This document shows positions 33,315 through 42,301 of a DNA stretch of 64,000 nucleotides, one piece after another (position 1 is the first letter of the stretch; the number at the start of each line of letters is the position of its first letter). The notes beneath the pieces are model-generated. The model saw only the letters and a program-made list of their open reading frames with translations. It had not been told where the DNA came from and made no database searches. Made by a program: the position numbers and the translations under genes. The stretch comes from Pseudomonadota bacterium. GTDB lineage: Bacteria; Desulfobacterota; Desulfobulbia; Desulfobulbales; Desulfurivibrionaceae. The stretch is from assembly GCA_018830485.1 (NCBI GenBank), contig JAHJRQ010000013.1, positions 154,778 to 218,777 of the forward strand, written 5' to 3'.

Positions 33315-35374
33315 TATGCGCTCTTGCTCCTCACAATCATTTTTTCAGCACCGCCCTGCCCTTCCTGGAAATATACCGTTGGCAGGCGGACCAGGAAGGC
33401 AGCGCCCCGGTCCTTCTTGTTGTCGCAGGCATGGTCACCCTCCGGGGGACTTTCCACGGTTATCCTTCCGCCGTGCTCCTGAATGATCCCGTAGCTCACA
33501 GATAATCCGAGACCGGTTCCCTTGTCCACCGGTTTTGTCGTAAAAAACGGGTCGAAGATTCTCCCCTGATCTTCCTTGGGGATACCCTGGCCGGTATCGC
33601 TCACCGTCATCACCAGCTCGCTGCGCATGGCATCAAAAGAGGTGGTGATGCAAATGCGGCCATCCGTGCCGATGGCATCGTGCGCGTTGTTGAGCAGGTT
33701 CACCAGAACCTGCTTGAATTTATCCCTGTCGCCCAAAAAACCGGGAAGCAACGGATCCAACTGGCACCGGATGGTCACCCGGTCAAGGTTGAAGGTATGC
33801 TCCATGACCGAAACAATCTCTTCGATTACCTCGTTTGGGGCAAAGAAGGCATAGGTGCTTCCGGACCAGCGCGAAAACTTGAGTAAATCCGCCACAATTC
33901 TTCGGCAGATCTTGCCCTGCCGGTTGATAATCTCCAGATCCTGGTGCCGCGGGTCGTCTTCCGGGATCTCTTCAAGGAGCACCTGGGCATAGCCGAGAAT
34001 GACGCCCAGCGGCGTATTGATCTCATGGGCAACCCCGGCGGCGAGCTGCCCCACGGACTCCATCTTGCGAGCCTGCACCATCCGCGCCTCCATCTCCTTG
34101 AGCGCCGTGATGTCCCGCCCGCTCCAGAGGATGCCGCTGATCGTGCCGTCCGGGCTTCGCACCGGCATCCGCATCACATGGCACCATCTGGAACCCGAGC
34201 CGCTTTCGATGGCTTCCTGCTTCTCAAGGACAGTGCCGCTGCGCAGTATTTCCTCGTTTTCCTCGATATTTCTTGCGGCCCGGTCCGGCGGATACAGGTC
34301 ATGATCAAACTTGCCGATGATCTGCTCTTCCTCCTTGCCGAGCAAGTGGCAGAAAGCCCTGTTCACCGCCTGGTACTTCCCGTGGCAATCCTGCAGATAG
34401 ACGAATTCCGGCGTGGCGTCCAGAATGGTTTTCAGCAGCATGCGCTGCTCCCGCATGGTTTTTTCGGCATCCTGCAACTCCTGCATGCGTTTTTTCAGGG
34501 AGAGCGTCATGTAATCAAAACTTTCGGCCAGGCTTTGGATTTCGTCTCCTGTGGATTTTTTGTATACGTCGCAGTGTCGGCAGGTTTCGATCTTGGTGGC
34601 ATAATCACCGGCAATGCACTTGGCGCAAAGGGTTCCGGCCAGATACCAGCAGCGGTGGTAAAAATTCCCGTACGCCTTGCACCGCGTATTGTCGCACTCC
34701 ATGACCTCCCAGCAATTCTCCTTCAGGGTGGGCGCGGTATGGGTGTCCAGTTCCCCCCGCACCACTTTTTCCGCGGACTGCTGCAACAGCTTAATCCGCC
34801 GGGTGACGGAATTGGCCAAAACCGCCCCCACAATCCCGGCCGCCAGGGTCACAATGCTGGTAATGAGAAAGGCGAGGCGGAGCAAGCGGTTGATGGCCGT
34901 TTCCACCCTGGTCCTGAGCAGGCCGACCCGGACGGTGCCGATCCGCTCCTCGCCTATCATCACGGGAGCGGCATAATCATAGACCAGGTTTTCGCCGGTA
35001 TCGAGCAAACGCCTGCTGAAGGGTTGATGACTCTCCACCGTGTTGGTCTCTTTCATTTCAACGGGAAAGCCGCCCCTGAAGGTATGGACGAGAACCTCTC
35101 CCTTGCTCCCAAGGATGAACCCGTAGGAGATGTCATCGTTGAGGCTGGTGGCCTCGTCAACCAGATTTTTCAGGATCAAAAAATCGATGGTCAGAATGGG
35201 TTCCACTGCCCGGGCCGCCAGATTGGCTGCGATGGAAATCCCCCGGTTTCGGTTTTCCTCGAGAAGCGCCTCGCGCATGATCCGGGTGACCATGAAAAAA
35301 ATCAGCACGCTGAAAAAAAACAGCAACAGGAAAAGACCCAGATAGAGCTTGCCGCGCAGACCGGTTTTCAGCAT
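33314..35374 (-). CDS. Sensor histidine kinase (HAMP, Cys cluster, PAS)
   Basis: This 686-residue kinase has an N-terminal membrane helix (LYLGLFLLLFFFSVLIFFMV), a periplasmic sensor of about 130 residues, a second helix (AFLITSIVTLAAGIVGAVL) and a HAMP segment. A cysteine-rich stretch follows (CWEVMECDNTRC, HRCWYLAGTLCAKC, ETCRHC), then a coiled linker, a PAS domain and a kinase core. VAHEINTPLGVILGYAQVLLE holds the phosphorylated His; NLLNNAHDAI, DTGQGIP and GTGLGLSVSYG are intact N and G boxes, so it is active. The Cys-rich part resembles other CWExxxC proteins of the window and lies on the cytoplasmic side, perhaps as a redox sensor. Start at 35374 after GAGAGGAG. It is 14 bases after the PhnD-like lipoprotein gene. 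Confidence 0.9.
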   Translation of the reverse strand: MLKTGLRGKLYLGLFLLLFFFSVLIFFMVTRIMREALLEENRNRGISIAANLAARAVEPILTIDFLILKNLVDEATSLNDDISYGFILGSKGEVLVHTFRGGFPVEMKETNTVESHQPFSRRLLDTGENLVYDYAAPVMIGEERIGTVRVGLLRTRVETAINRLLRLAFLITSIVTLAAGIVGAVLANSVTRRIKLLQQSAEKVVRGELDTHTAPTLKENCWEVMECDNTRCKAYGNFYHRCWYLAGTLCAKCIAGDYATKIETCRHCDVYKKSTGDEIQSLAESFDYMTLSLKKRMQELQDAEKTMREQRMLLKTILDATPEFVYLQDCHGKYQAVNRAFCHLLGKEEEQIIGKFDHDLYPPDRAARNIEENEEILRSGTVLEKQEAIESGSGSRWCHVMRMPVRSPDGTISGILWSGRDITALKEMEARMVQARKMESVGQLAAGVAHEINTPLGVILGYAQVLLEEIPEDDPRHQDLEIINRQGKICRRIVADLLKFSRWSGSTYAFFAPNEVIEEIVSVMEHTFNLDRVTIRCQLDPLLPGFLGDRDKFKQVLVNLLNNAHDAIGTDGRICITTSFDAMRSELVMTVSDTGQGIPKEDQGRIFDPFFTTKPVDKGTGLGLSVSYGIIQEHGGRITVESPPEGDHACDNKKDRGAAFLVRLPTVYFQEGQGGAEKMIVRSKSA

Positions 35375-35388
35375 GAACTCCTCTCCCC

Positions 35389-36318
35389 TCAATCCAGATG
35401 GATGCCGATCTGTGCCGCCAGGTTTCTGATCGGGTCATAATCCCGGTCCTGCGCCGGAACAAAGCCCATGATGTGGGCCGCGTCCAGAATGCGGCGATGT
35501 TCCTTGTCCGTGGAGGAAAGCTTGAGCAGAGCCCTGGCGATGTTTTCCGCCACCTCCGGGTCAAGCCCGGCCCTGGCCGAATAGACCCACCCGGGATACC
35601 AGGGGGTGGTGGCCAGCACCTTGATCTCCCGCAGGTCGATCTTCTCCCCAACCACCTGCAGGGTGCCTTCCCGGATGGAGCCTATATCGTATTTCCCGGC
35701 CCAAACCGCCAGGACCACCTTTTCCTGCTTGCCGCCGGGCCCGGGGGCAAAGGCGATCTCCGCGAAATCCTCGGGCCGCAGCCCCTGGCCGTGAAAAAGT
35801 CCGAGCGCGTAGAGGTAGCCGCCGGCGGAGTTCGGATCAACGGCGATCCAGCGCTTGCCCCGGCAATCCGCCAGGGTGACGATGGCCGGATTATCCGCCC
35901 GGCAGATTATCTGTCCCCGGAACTTGCTGCTGCCCTCCACCCCCTCGACCACGGAGGCAAAAACCTTTGAGCCGTAACGCTGGGCCAAGGTGACATAGAC
36001 AAAGGGATTGGCAAAAGAGATATCAATTTTTCCCTGCCCGACCATGTCCATGTGCTGATCAAAGGTGTCGGGAAAAACCTGCCTGATGTTGTACCCTGTC
36101 TCCCGACGCAGGATCTCCACCAGCAGCCGGTGCCGCTCATGGGAAACGGTGTGGGAATACTGCGGCAGATAGGCATAGGTAATGGCGGTTGCCGAAGTTT
36201 CATGGCGAACCTGTTCCTTTTTTGTCAAATCCACCTTGAGCGGGGACTCTTCCTGATCGCACCCCGGCAGCAGAAGAGCCGCGAATACCCAGATCAGCGA
36301 AAGAACTGTTTTCAACAT
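35389..36318 (-). CDS. PhnD-like substrate-binding lipoprotein
   Basis: This 309-residue protein has a lipoprotein signal with lipobox LLLPGC (Cys near residue 20). The PhnD/SsuA/TauA-type periplasmic binding fold follows: ITYAYLPQYSHTVSHERHRLLVEILRRETG, then IDISFANPFVYVTLAQRYG and KYDIGSIREGTL. Such proteins bind phosphonate, phosphite or related oxyanions, but no ABC permease is adjacent. Instead it precedes a sensor kinase, suggesting that it presents its ligand to the kinase (a known arrangement in PhnD-coupled sensors). The start at 36318 has GGGAG upstream and begins the signal peptide. Confidence 0.85.
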   Translation of the reverse strand: MLKTVLSLIWVFAALLLPGCDQEESPLKVDLTKKEQVRHETSATAITYAYLPQYSHTVSHERHRLLVEILRRETGYNIRQVFPDTFDQHMDMVGQGKIDISFANPFVYVTLAQRYGSKVFASVVEGVEGSSKFRGQIICRADNPAIVTLADCRGKRWIAVDPNSAGGYLYALGLFHGQGLRPEDFAEIAFAPGPGGKQEKVVLAVWAGKYDIGSIREGTLQVVGEKIDLREIKVLATTPWYPGWVYSARAGLDPEVAENIARALLKLSSTDKEHRRILDAAHIMGFVPAQDRDYDPIRNLAAQIGIHLD

Positions 36319-36388
36319 TGATTGCCTCTCCCAGGAAGTTGTGGATGGCGAAGCAGTCACCCCCCTTGCCGCGCTCGGCATTTTTCCC

Positions 36389-37447
36389 TCACAACGAGGA
36401 AAGATAATAAAAGTAGACCTGGACGAACCTGCCGGAAAGCACGTCATGGCAAGGGAAAAGCAACTCGCGCTCCCCGGGAAAAACTCCGGACAGGGCAAAA
36501 AAAACATTTTTCGACAGGTTGGAAAGCATTTCCGCAACCAGAGAGGCATCCTGACCCTCCGGCGCAAGTCCCCAGGTCCGGCAGCGAAGGGGGCGGAATT
36601 CATATAAAAGGCAGTTCTTTCCTATCGACAAAGGGCAGAGAAGCCCTTCGGCCGCGTAAATCCGCGCGATGTCCTCCTCAGTCTCCTCAGCAGACACCTG
36701 CCCCGCCACCAGCCGTAATCTCCGGGCAACCTCCACCGCCCGGGCAATCACCTCCTGCCGTTGGCTGCTGGTCAGATGCCGGTTGATCCTGTTGTTCAAA
36801 AAAACCGCCTCGATGAGCGTCATTTCGAAATAATGCCGGCAACAGCCATCGGAGTTCAAGCCGCAATGGTTGGCTGAGCCCGGGGGGTGCCCCGCGGCTG
36901 CGGCCTTTTCCTCCACCTCCCGGATCAAGGCTTCGTATTCGCCGAAAAAAGCATTCAAATCAACGACATTGCGATTTTCCGGGGACGGCTCCCGGATCCT
37001 CAAGGTGCCGGACTGCTTGCCGTACTTTTTCAGCAGCCGCCACTGACTGTAATTTGCCGGGGTGGCGCGGCTGTGCCGGAGTTTTTTTTCCGCCACCTTG
37101 AGGCCGAGCCCCCGGCGCAGCAGGTAGGCGGAAACAAAGGTGCCCGTGCGGCCGATGCCGTGCCGGCAATGCACCAGAATCTTCTTCCCGAGATAGATGG
37201 CCTCATCAAGCCAGGCAAGGCCCTGCTCCATGGCCTCGAGATCCGGCGCGCCCTCATCCGGGATGGGCAGGTAATACACCTCAAAACCGCTTTCCGCCTC
37301 AAGCTCGTGCAGATCGCAGAATTCGCCGCAGAGATTCACGATGGCGTCGATGCCCATTTCCTTGATGCGATCCAGCTCCGCATAGGACATGGGGGCGTAG
37401 CCCACCGCCAGTTGACTGGTGATCCAGGTTATTTCATATGCGGTCAT
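36389..37447 (-). CDS. Dual-specificity phosphatase fused to a YkgJ-like Cys-cluster domain
   Basis: This 352-residue protein has two parts. Residues 1-165 form a dual-specificity (DSP) phosphatase with the P-loop VHCRHGIGRTG and the general-acid loop region PIPDEGAPD. Residues from about 190 carry NHCGLNSDGCCRHYF and later LCPLSIGKNCLLYEFRPLRCRTWG, the spaced cysteines of the YkgJ zinc/iron-chelating domain. I know each family on its own, not this combination. Its start overlaps the stop of the PEP-synthase-like gene by four bases, so the phosphatase is translationally coupled to it and may control it or act on the same phosphorylated product. Confidence 0.85.
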   Translation of the reverse strand: MTAYEITWITSQLAVGYAPMSYAELDRIKEMGIDAIVNLCGEFCDLHELEAESGFEVYYLPIPDEGAPDLEAMEQGLAWLDEAIYLGKKILVHCRHGIGRTGTFVSAYLLRRGLGLKVAEKKLRHSRATPANYSQWRLLKKYGKQSGTLRIREPSPENRNVVDLNAFFGEYEALIREVEEKAAAAGHPPGSANHCGLNSDGCCRHYFEMTLIEAVFLNNRINRHLTSSQRQEVIARAVEVARRLRLVAGQVSAEETEEDIARIYAAEGLLCPLSIGKNCLLYEFRPLRCRTWGLAPEGQDASLVAEMLSNLSKNVFFALSGVFPGERELLFPCHDVLSGRFVQVYFYYLSSL

Positions 37448-39960
37448 GGCGATATGCTCCGCTCCTGTTTCCCGCTGCTCTGTTGTTTCCGGAAATCGTA
37501 GCGCCCCGCCAGAAAATCATCCGCCAAACGGACAACCATTTCCTCATCTTTTAAAACCATGTCCAACAGCCTGGTTGCCCCGAGGAGGCGCCCGAGCAGA
37601 TCGAGCTTTTCCAGCAGCGCATCTCCGGCAAGACCGATCACCCTTGCATCCAGCAGATCCGCCGCACTTTCCACCACAAAGCCCAGCCGCTCGAGGATCC
37701 GGGCCAGAAAAGCAACCCGCAGCAGCCGCCCCGTATACTCGCCGCCGCCCCCGACAAAGCGCAATCCGCAGTAATTTTCCGCGGGCGTGCCGCCGCAGAA
37801 GGCGTCGACAATGGTGAAATGATACCCGAACCGGATGTTGATGTTCAAGTAATCCCCTCCGATGACCGCATAGCTCGCCAAAGAGGCGGAATTCGGGCTG
37901 GCAATGCCGCCGCCCATGACGATCGCCTCGTATCCCTGCCAATCGAAGTGCTGCCGCCCATCCCAGGCAACCCCCGGATGGCTGAGCCCACGCCAAAGGG
38001 CTTTCAGCGGCAGAGAGCGCACCTCTTCCGGAGAAACGCTCCTTTTCTCCGCCGCCTCGGGATGCAATCCTCCGCCGATATCCAGCACAAAAAGTTCAAA
38101 GGGAAGCTGTGATTTAAGCTGCCGGGCGCCGCCACTGCGAGAAAGGCCATGGCCGGAGAGGACGAACATCTCCTGCATCGCCTTTTCATGGGCATACCGG
38201 ACGATGTCATGCAGGGAGCGGCAGGACTCCGGCTTGAAATCCCGGGCGCGCGGGTCCAGGAGGTTGAGAAAGGAAACACGTTCCATTACCGGCTCAAGCC
38301 GCTTCAGGCAATAGGGCGCGCCGCTTCCGACGCCGGCGGCCCGCTCCGCGAGCAGTGGTGCCACCCGGCCGGCATAAATTTTCCCGTTATCCGCGTCAAC
38401 GGTGACCTCCATGCCCGGTGTCAGGGTGGAAGTGGCGCCGGGAATCCTGACCAGAACCGGCACTCCGAACTCCCTGGCAACCGTAGCGAAATGGCAGGCC
38501 TGGCTGCCCTGTTCCGCCACCACGGCGGCCAGGCGGCCGAGCACCTTGACATAGGCAGGGGGCGTATCCATTGCCACCAGCACCGCGCCGCCCGGCATGG
38601 CCGTCAAAGGGGTATCCGGGCCGAGGGTGTAAACCGCGCCGCAGGCAACCCCGCCCGCGGCCTGCTCCCCCCCGGCGAGCAGCAACGGCGCCGCAATGTG
38701 TTCGGACATAACAGGGCCGAGGCCAATGGCGGTTTGCCGTCTACCGAGCGGGCGGCTCTGCAGCACATGGAAATGTCCTTGCCTGTCCAGGCTCCATTCA
38801 ACATCCTGGGGCGAGCCGAAATAGCCTTCCAACCGCAATCCCCAGCGAAACAACCGCAGCGCCTGCTGCTCGTCGAGGAGCGAGGCTCCCTCCTGCCGGA
38901 CGACAACCGGCGCACCTTCCCTGGAAATCCTGAAAACCTCCGGCGCCATGGCGCCGCTCACCAGGGCCTCTCCTTGCCCCCGCACCACATGCAGGGAAAG
39001 TTCCTTTCCCCCGGGCTTGCCCGAATCACAAACCGTATCGGTGTACATGACCCCGCTCGCCTCGGCCTCGATCATCTCGAGCACCAGGACCGACATGGCG
39101 GTTTCCACGTCGGAAAGGCCATGGCAGCTCCGATAGTAGAGGGCCTCCGGCGCATATTTGCTGGCGAGCACCTCCTTATATGCCCGGAGAATCTCCCCCT
39201 GCTCGACATGGAGCACGGAACAGTACTGCCCGGCAAAAGAGGTCGCCTCATCCTCGCCCAAGGCGCTGCTGCGCACCGCCACCGACACTGGCCGCCCGCG
39301 CCGCCCCGAAAGATCGGCAAAGGCTTGAACTATTGCCGCGGCAAGATCCGCCGGAACCGGAGCCGCCGCGATCAGGGCCATCAACCGGCCGGAAACCGCC
39401 TGCAGATCCTCGAGGGATTCGATGTTCAGTTCGGCGAGAAGATCGTCAATTCTCTCTCGCAGCGCGTTTTCCGCCAAAAAATGATGGAATCCGTTCACGG
39501 TAACGGCAAAACCATCGGGCACGGGCAGATGCAACCGGGTGGCCAGTTGCGCCAGCGCCCTGGTCTTGTGGCCCACCTCAACGGTATCCGCGGTTATGGC
39601 ATGCAGGGGCAGAATATAGGGAGGGGCACCGTCGGCCGCGGGTGGAGCGAAAAGGGCTCTTATTTGGGAATCAAGGGATTGAAAAGGAATGCGCAGGCGC
39701 TCATGGGCGCCGGGAGACAGACGGCAGAGAGATTCGATCATCTCCCCCACAGTCCGGGCCAACTGGTCGTAGCGCCGGACAATACGGCAGAATTCCTCAT
39801 GGCGCTTGCCGTAATACACCCCCTCGAATTCGGCCAGCAGCTCGTGGGCCGCCCGGTCGAGGCGCAACACTTCCCGGAAGGTTTCATATTTTTCCAGCGC
39901 CGTCCTCTGCTGCGAGGAAAAACAGGACTGCAAGCTTCTGAACAAGGCGCGCAAAAACAT
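37444..39960 (-). CDS. PEP-synthase-like phosphotransferase lacking the PEP barrel
   Basis: This 838-residue protein has an N-terminal helical region (1-110) not found in PEP synthase. The PPDK/PpsA ATP-binding domain follows, with LPVPDGFAVTV at about 145, VAVRSSALGEDEATSFAGQ at 228-246 and DVEWSLDRQGHFHVLQSRP at 386-404. Next is the swivelling phosphohistidine domain, with H490 in GSQACHFATVAREFGVPVLV. The usual C-terminal TIM barrel that binds PEP/pyruvate is missing; the last 330 residues are unfamiliar and glycine-rich. It could therefore phosphorylate something other than pyruvate, as rifampicin phosphotransferase does. Coupled by a four-base overlap to a DSP phosphatase gene. Confidence 0.75.
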   Translation of the reverse strand: MFLRALFRSLQSCFSSQQRTALEKYETFREVLRLDRAAHELLAEFEGVYYGKRHEEFCRIVRRYDQLARTVGEMIESLCRLSPGAHERLRIPFQSLDSQIRALFAPPAADGAPPYILPLHAITADTVEVGHKTRALAQLATRLHLPVPDGFAVTVNGFHHFLAENALRERIDDLLAELNIESLEDLQAVSGRLMALIAAAPVPADLAAAIVQAFADLSGRRGRPVSVAVRSSALGEDEATSFAGQYCSVLHVEQGEILRAYKEVLASKYAPEALYYRSCHGLSDVETAMSVLVLEMIEAEASGVMYTDTVCDSGKPGGKELSLHVVRGQGEALVSGAMAPEVFRISREGAPVVVRQEGASLLDEQQALRLFRWGLRLEGYFGSPQDVEWSLDRQGHFHVLQSRPLGRRQTAIGLGPVMSEHIAAPLLLAGGEQAAGGVACGAVYTLGPDTPLTAMPGGAVLVAMDTPPAYVKVLGRLAAVVAEQGSQACHFATVAREFGVPVLVRIPGATSTLTPGMEVTVDADNGKIYAGRVAPLLAERAAGVGSGAPYCLKRLEPVMERVSFLNLLDPRARDFKPESCRSLHDIVRYAHEKAMQEMFVLSGHGLSRSGGARQLKSQLPFELFVLDIGGGLHPEAAEKRSVSPEEVRSLPLKALWRGLSHPGVAWDGRQHFDWQGYEAIVMGGGIASPNSASLASYAVIGGDYLNINIRFGYHFTIVDAFCGGTPAENYCGLRFVGGGGEYTGRLLRVAFLARILERLGFVVESAADLLDARVIGLAGDALLEKLDLLGRLLGATRLLDMVLKDEEMVVRLADDFLAGRYDFRKQQSSGKQERSISP

Positions 39961-40164
39961 GACGAACCAGTCCCCCTCCGGTTGCGGTCAACGGCAGACC
40001 CTCGGGACAACTGAAAAGAAGGCTGTCACCTCGGCACCCTATACAGTACTGCTTTTCACATTTTTTTGACAGGAGAGATTTCCAGAAAGCCCCACGGCGA
40101 AGGGAGAAAAACACGCGATCCCACCGTGGCCCAACTTCGGCCGACGGCGCATGTGGATAAGGCG

Positions 40165-40878
40165 CTATTCCCCCAACAATTCGGCCACCTTGCCCTGCAG
40201 CCGCTCGGCCAGATCCTGCTTCTGCTTAACGGTGTAGTCGCTGGTGGCAATGGGCGCGCCCACCCGGATCTCCACCCGGCCTGGCCGGACGAGCAGCTTT
40301 CCCTTGGGCAAAACCTGATGGGTGCCGACGATGGCCACCGGCACCAACGGCACCCCGGCCTTGATCGCCAGGACCATGGCCCCGGCCTTGAACTGACCCA
40401 GCCTGCCGTCCGGACTCCTGGTGCCCTCGGGAAAGATGATGACCGAGGTGCCGTCGGCAATGCGGCGGGCCGCCTCGTCCAGACTCTGGAGCGCCTTGCG
40501 GCCATGCGCCCGGTCCACGGGAATATAGCCGGCCATCTGCATGGCCTTGCCGAACACGGGGATTTTGAACAGCTCCAGTTTGGCCAGCCAGCGGAAATCG
40601 CAGCCCAGATAGCCCTGGAGCGCGAAGATATCGAACTGGCTCTGGTGGTTGGCGGCAAAGATGTAGGGGCGCCCCTGCTCAAGAAGAGCACCGCCGGTCA
40701 TGCTGACCGAAACCCCGCTGAACCGGGCGACAATCCTGCCCAGGGTGCGGGGCAGAAACTGCACATCAGCCGCAGAGCGCCGGAAGACAACAATCATGAT
40801 GATGGCCACGATGCTGACCAACCCGGTGAGCAGGGGGGCGACCAGCAACACCAAAACACCCCGTAAAAAAGTAAGCAC
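40165..40878 (-). CDS. plsC: 1-acylglycerol-3-phosphate O-acyltransferase (PlsC family)
   Basis: This 237-residue membrane-bound acyltransferase makes phosphatidic acid from lysophosphatidic acid. An N-terminal helix pair (VLVLLVAPLLTGLVSIVAIIM) precedes the catalytic FAANHQSQFD (NHx4D motif). GYIPVDR and VIIFPEGTRSPDGRL supply the glycerol-phosphate site. The GTG at 40878 is six bases after GGGGAG and is preferred to a longer frame reaching 41202. No adjacent lipid gene; it is likely a single cistron. Confidence 0.88.
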   Translation of the reverse strand: MLTFLRGVLVLLVAPLLTGLVSIVAIIMIVVFRRSAADVQFLPRTLGRIVARFSGVSVSMTGGALLEQGRPYIFAANHQSQFDIFALQGYLGCDFRWLAKLELFKIPVFGKAMQMAGYIPVDRAHGRKALQSLDEAARRIADGTSVIIFPEGTRSPDGRLGQFKAGAMVLAIKAGVPLVPVAIVGTHQVLPKGKLLVRPGRVEIRVGAPIATSDYTVKQKQDLAERLQGKVAELLGE

Positions 40879-41231
40879 GTTGAACTCCCCGGTAAGGTTA
40901 TGGTATTGTGCCGAAACAAGAGCCTGCGGCCCTGCACGATGCCAACTTGAACATGATGCTGCGGGACAGTCACTTTTTTCCCTCAGGCTTGGCATCTTAG
41001 CATTCCTTCGTGTTCCTGCCAAGCTCTGACCTCGGACACCGGACACGAGCCCTCGGGTTGCATGATGATGCGCAGTATTGATACCCCAAAACCCCGCGGC
41101 AGATTCGGCTCGGTCCCGATGACCCTTGCCCGGGAACCCAGCCAAGCCGCCGGACAGTACTTTGAAACCCCAGTCAGCCGGCCGCGCACCGACTGGCAAC
41201 ACCCCTTGCCCCCTAACCCGGATACCCGCCC
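40879..41231. other. Intergenic region plsC / prmA
   Basis: This 353-bp gap between divergent plsC and prmA must hold both promoters. I see no coding region, clear palindromic operator or RNA structure in it; open frames crossing it show no family resemblance. Confidence 0.5.
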
Positions 41232-42044
41232 ATGCTCCGTCCGCCCTATACCAGGTACAGCCGCCTCTACACCTACCATCTCGACCTCAGGGATCTCCCG
41301 GCCATCGACGACCCGGATCTGATCGGCACCTGGATCGAGGATGAAACCGCCATCCTCTTTTTCCACCGCCCCAAGGAACGGCTGGTCGAAACTCTCTGCG
41401 AGGCCTCGGGGGCAAAACTCATCTACGAGGCGAATCTGGATTATACGGATTGGGAGGCGGGCAGGGAGATCGAACCCTTCACCGTGGGCGGCCTGACCGT
41501 GGCCCCGGTATGGGAAAAGACTCCGGCGGATATCCGGCTGGACCCAAGCGTTATTTTCGGCAGCGGCTTCCACCCCTCCACCCGCCTCTGCCTGGAAGGG
41601 CTGCTCAAGTATACGGCAAGCCCGGAACTCGCCATCAACACCGCCCTTGATCTGGGCTGCGGCACCGGACTTTTGGCCATTGCCGCAGCCAAACAGGGGG
41701 TGGCCAAAATCACCGCCTGCGACAACAACCTGCTGGCCTGCCAGGTGGCCAGCGCCAACTGCCTGATCAACGAAACAACGAACCGGGTTACGGTACTGGA
41801 GACCGACCTCCGGAGACAATGCCCGGACACCAAGGTGGATCTGGTGATGGCCAACCTGTACAAGGGATTGATGCTTGAGCTGTTCGAGGACCCTGATTTC
41901 TGGCAGGCAAAACTCTACCTGCTCTCCGGCTTCATTTCCGGGATGGAGGAGGATCTACTCGCAGCCCTGCCGCAGAGCGGGATTACCTTGCTGGAACGGA
42001 GGCGAAATGATCGCTGGTGCAGTTGGACCCTGTTGCGGCAATAA
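41232..42044 (+). CDS. prmA: Ribosomal protein L11 methyltransferase
   Basis: This 270-residue SAM-dependent enzyme trimethylates lysines and the N-terminus of L11. The conserved substrate motif FGSGFHPSTRLCLEGL precedes the SAM-binding LDLGCGTGLLAIAAAKQG, and DLVMANLYKGLMLEL matches the NI/NPP-type motif of the family. It is monocistronic, followed nine bases after its stop by a strong dyad. An N-terminal L11-binding domain of about 85 residues is present but divergent. Confidence 0.85.
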   Translation: MLRPPYTRYSRLYTYHLDLRDLPAIDDPDLIGTWIEDETAILFFHRPKERLVETLCEASGAKLIYEANLDYTDWEAGREIEPFTVGGLTVAPVWEKTPADIRLDPSVIFGSGFHPSTRLCLEGLLKYTASPELAINTALDLGCGTGLLAIAAAKQGVAKITACDNNLLACQVASANCLINETTNRVTVLETDLRRQCPDTKVDLVMANLYKGLMLELFEDPDFWQAKLYLLSGFISGMEEDLLAALPQSGITLLERRRNDRWCSWTLLRQ

Positions 42045-42052
42045 ATTCTTTG

Positions 42053-42100
42053 CCCCGGCGTATCAGCGGGGATCTTTGCCGCGCCGCTGATACGCCGGGG
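42053..42100 (+). terminator. Long hairpin after prmA
   Basis: CCCCGGCGTATCAGCGG (42053-42069) and its exact complement (42084-42100) make a 17-bp GC-rich stem with a 14-nt loop just after the prmA stop. There is no T tract, so it might be a Rho-type or mRNA-stabilising hairpin rather than an intrinsic terminator. Confidence 0.55.
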
Positions 42101-42301
42101 TAACCCGTGTTTTTCCAAGGTGCGGTCGGCAACCTCAACAATAATGCCCACGGGCCATGGCTAGCATTCGAGGCCAATCAGATTTTTTGGGAGGCGGCGA
42201 CAACCACGAAAAACAACTCCCCTGCCGCAAAAAAAATCTGGCCCGGGGCACACTTTCTAGCGCGCAGCCCAGGCCAGAGGTATCAGCAGCACCAGCTCTC
42301 T

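Noticed and set aside
33944..35440. A 498-residue plus-strand open frame across the kinase gene
   Set aside because: The kinase domains on the minus strand are unambiguous, so the opposite frame is a shadow.
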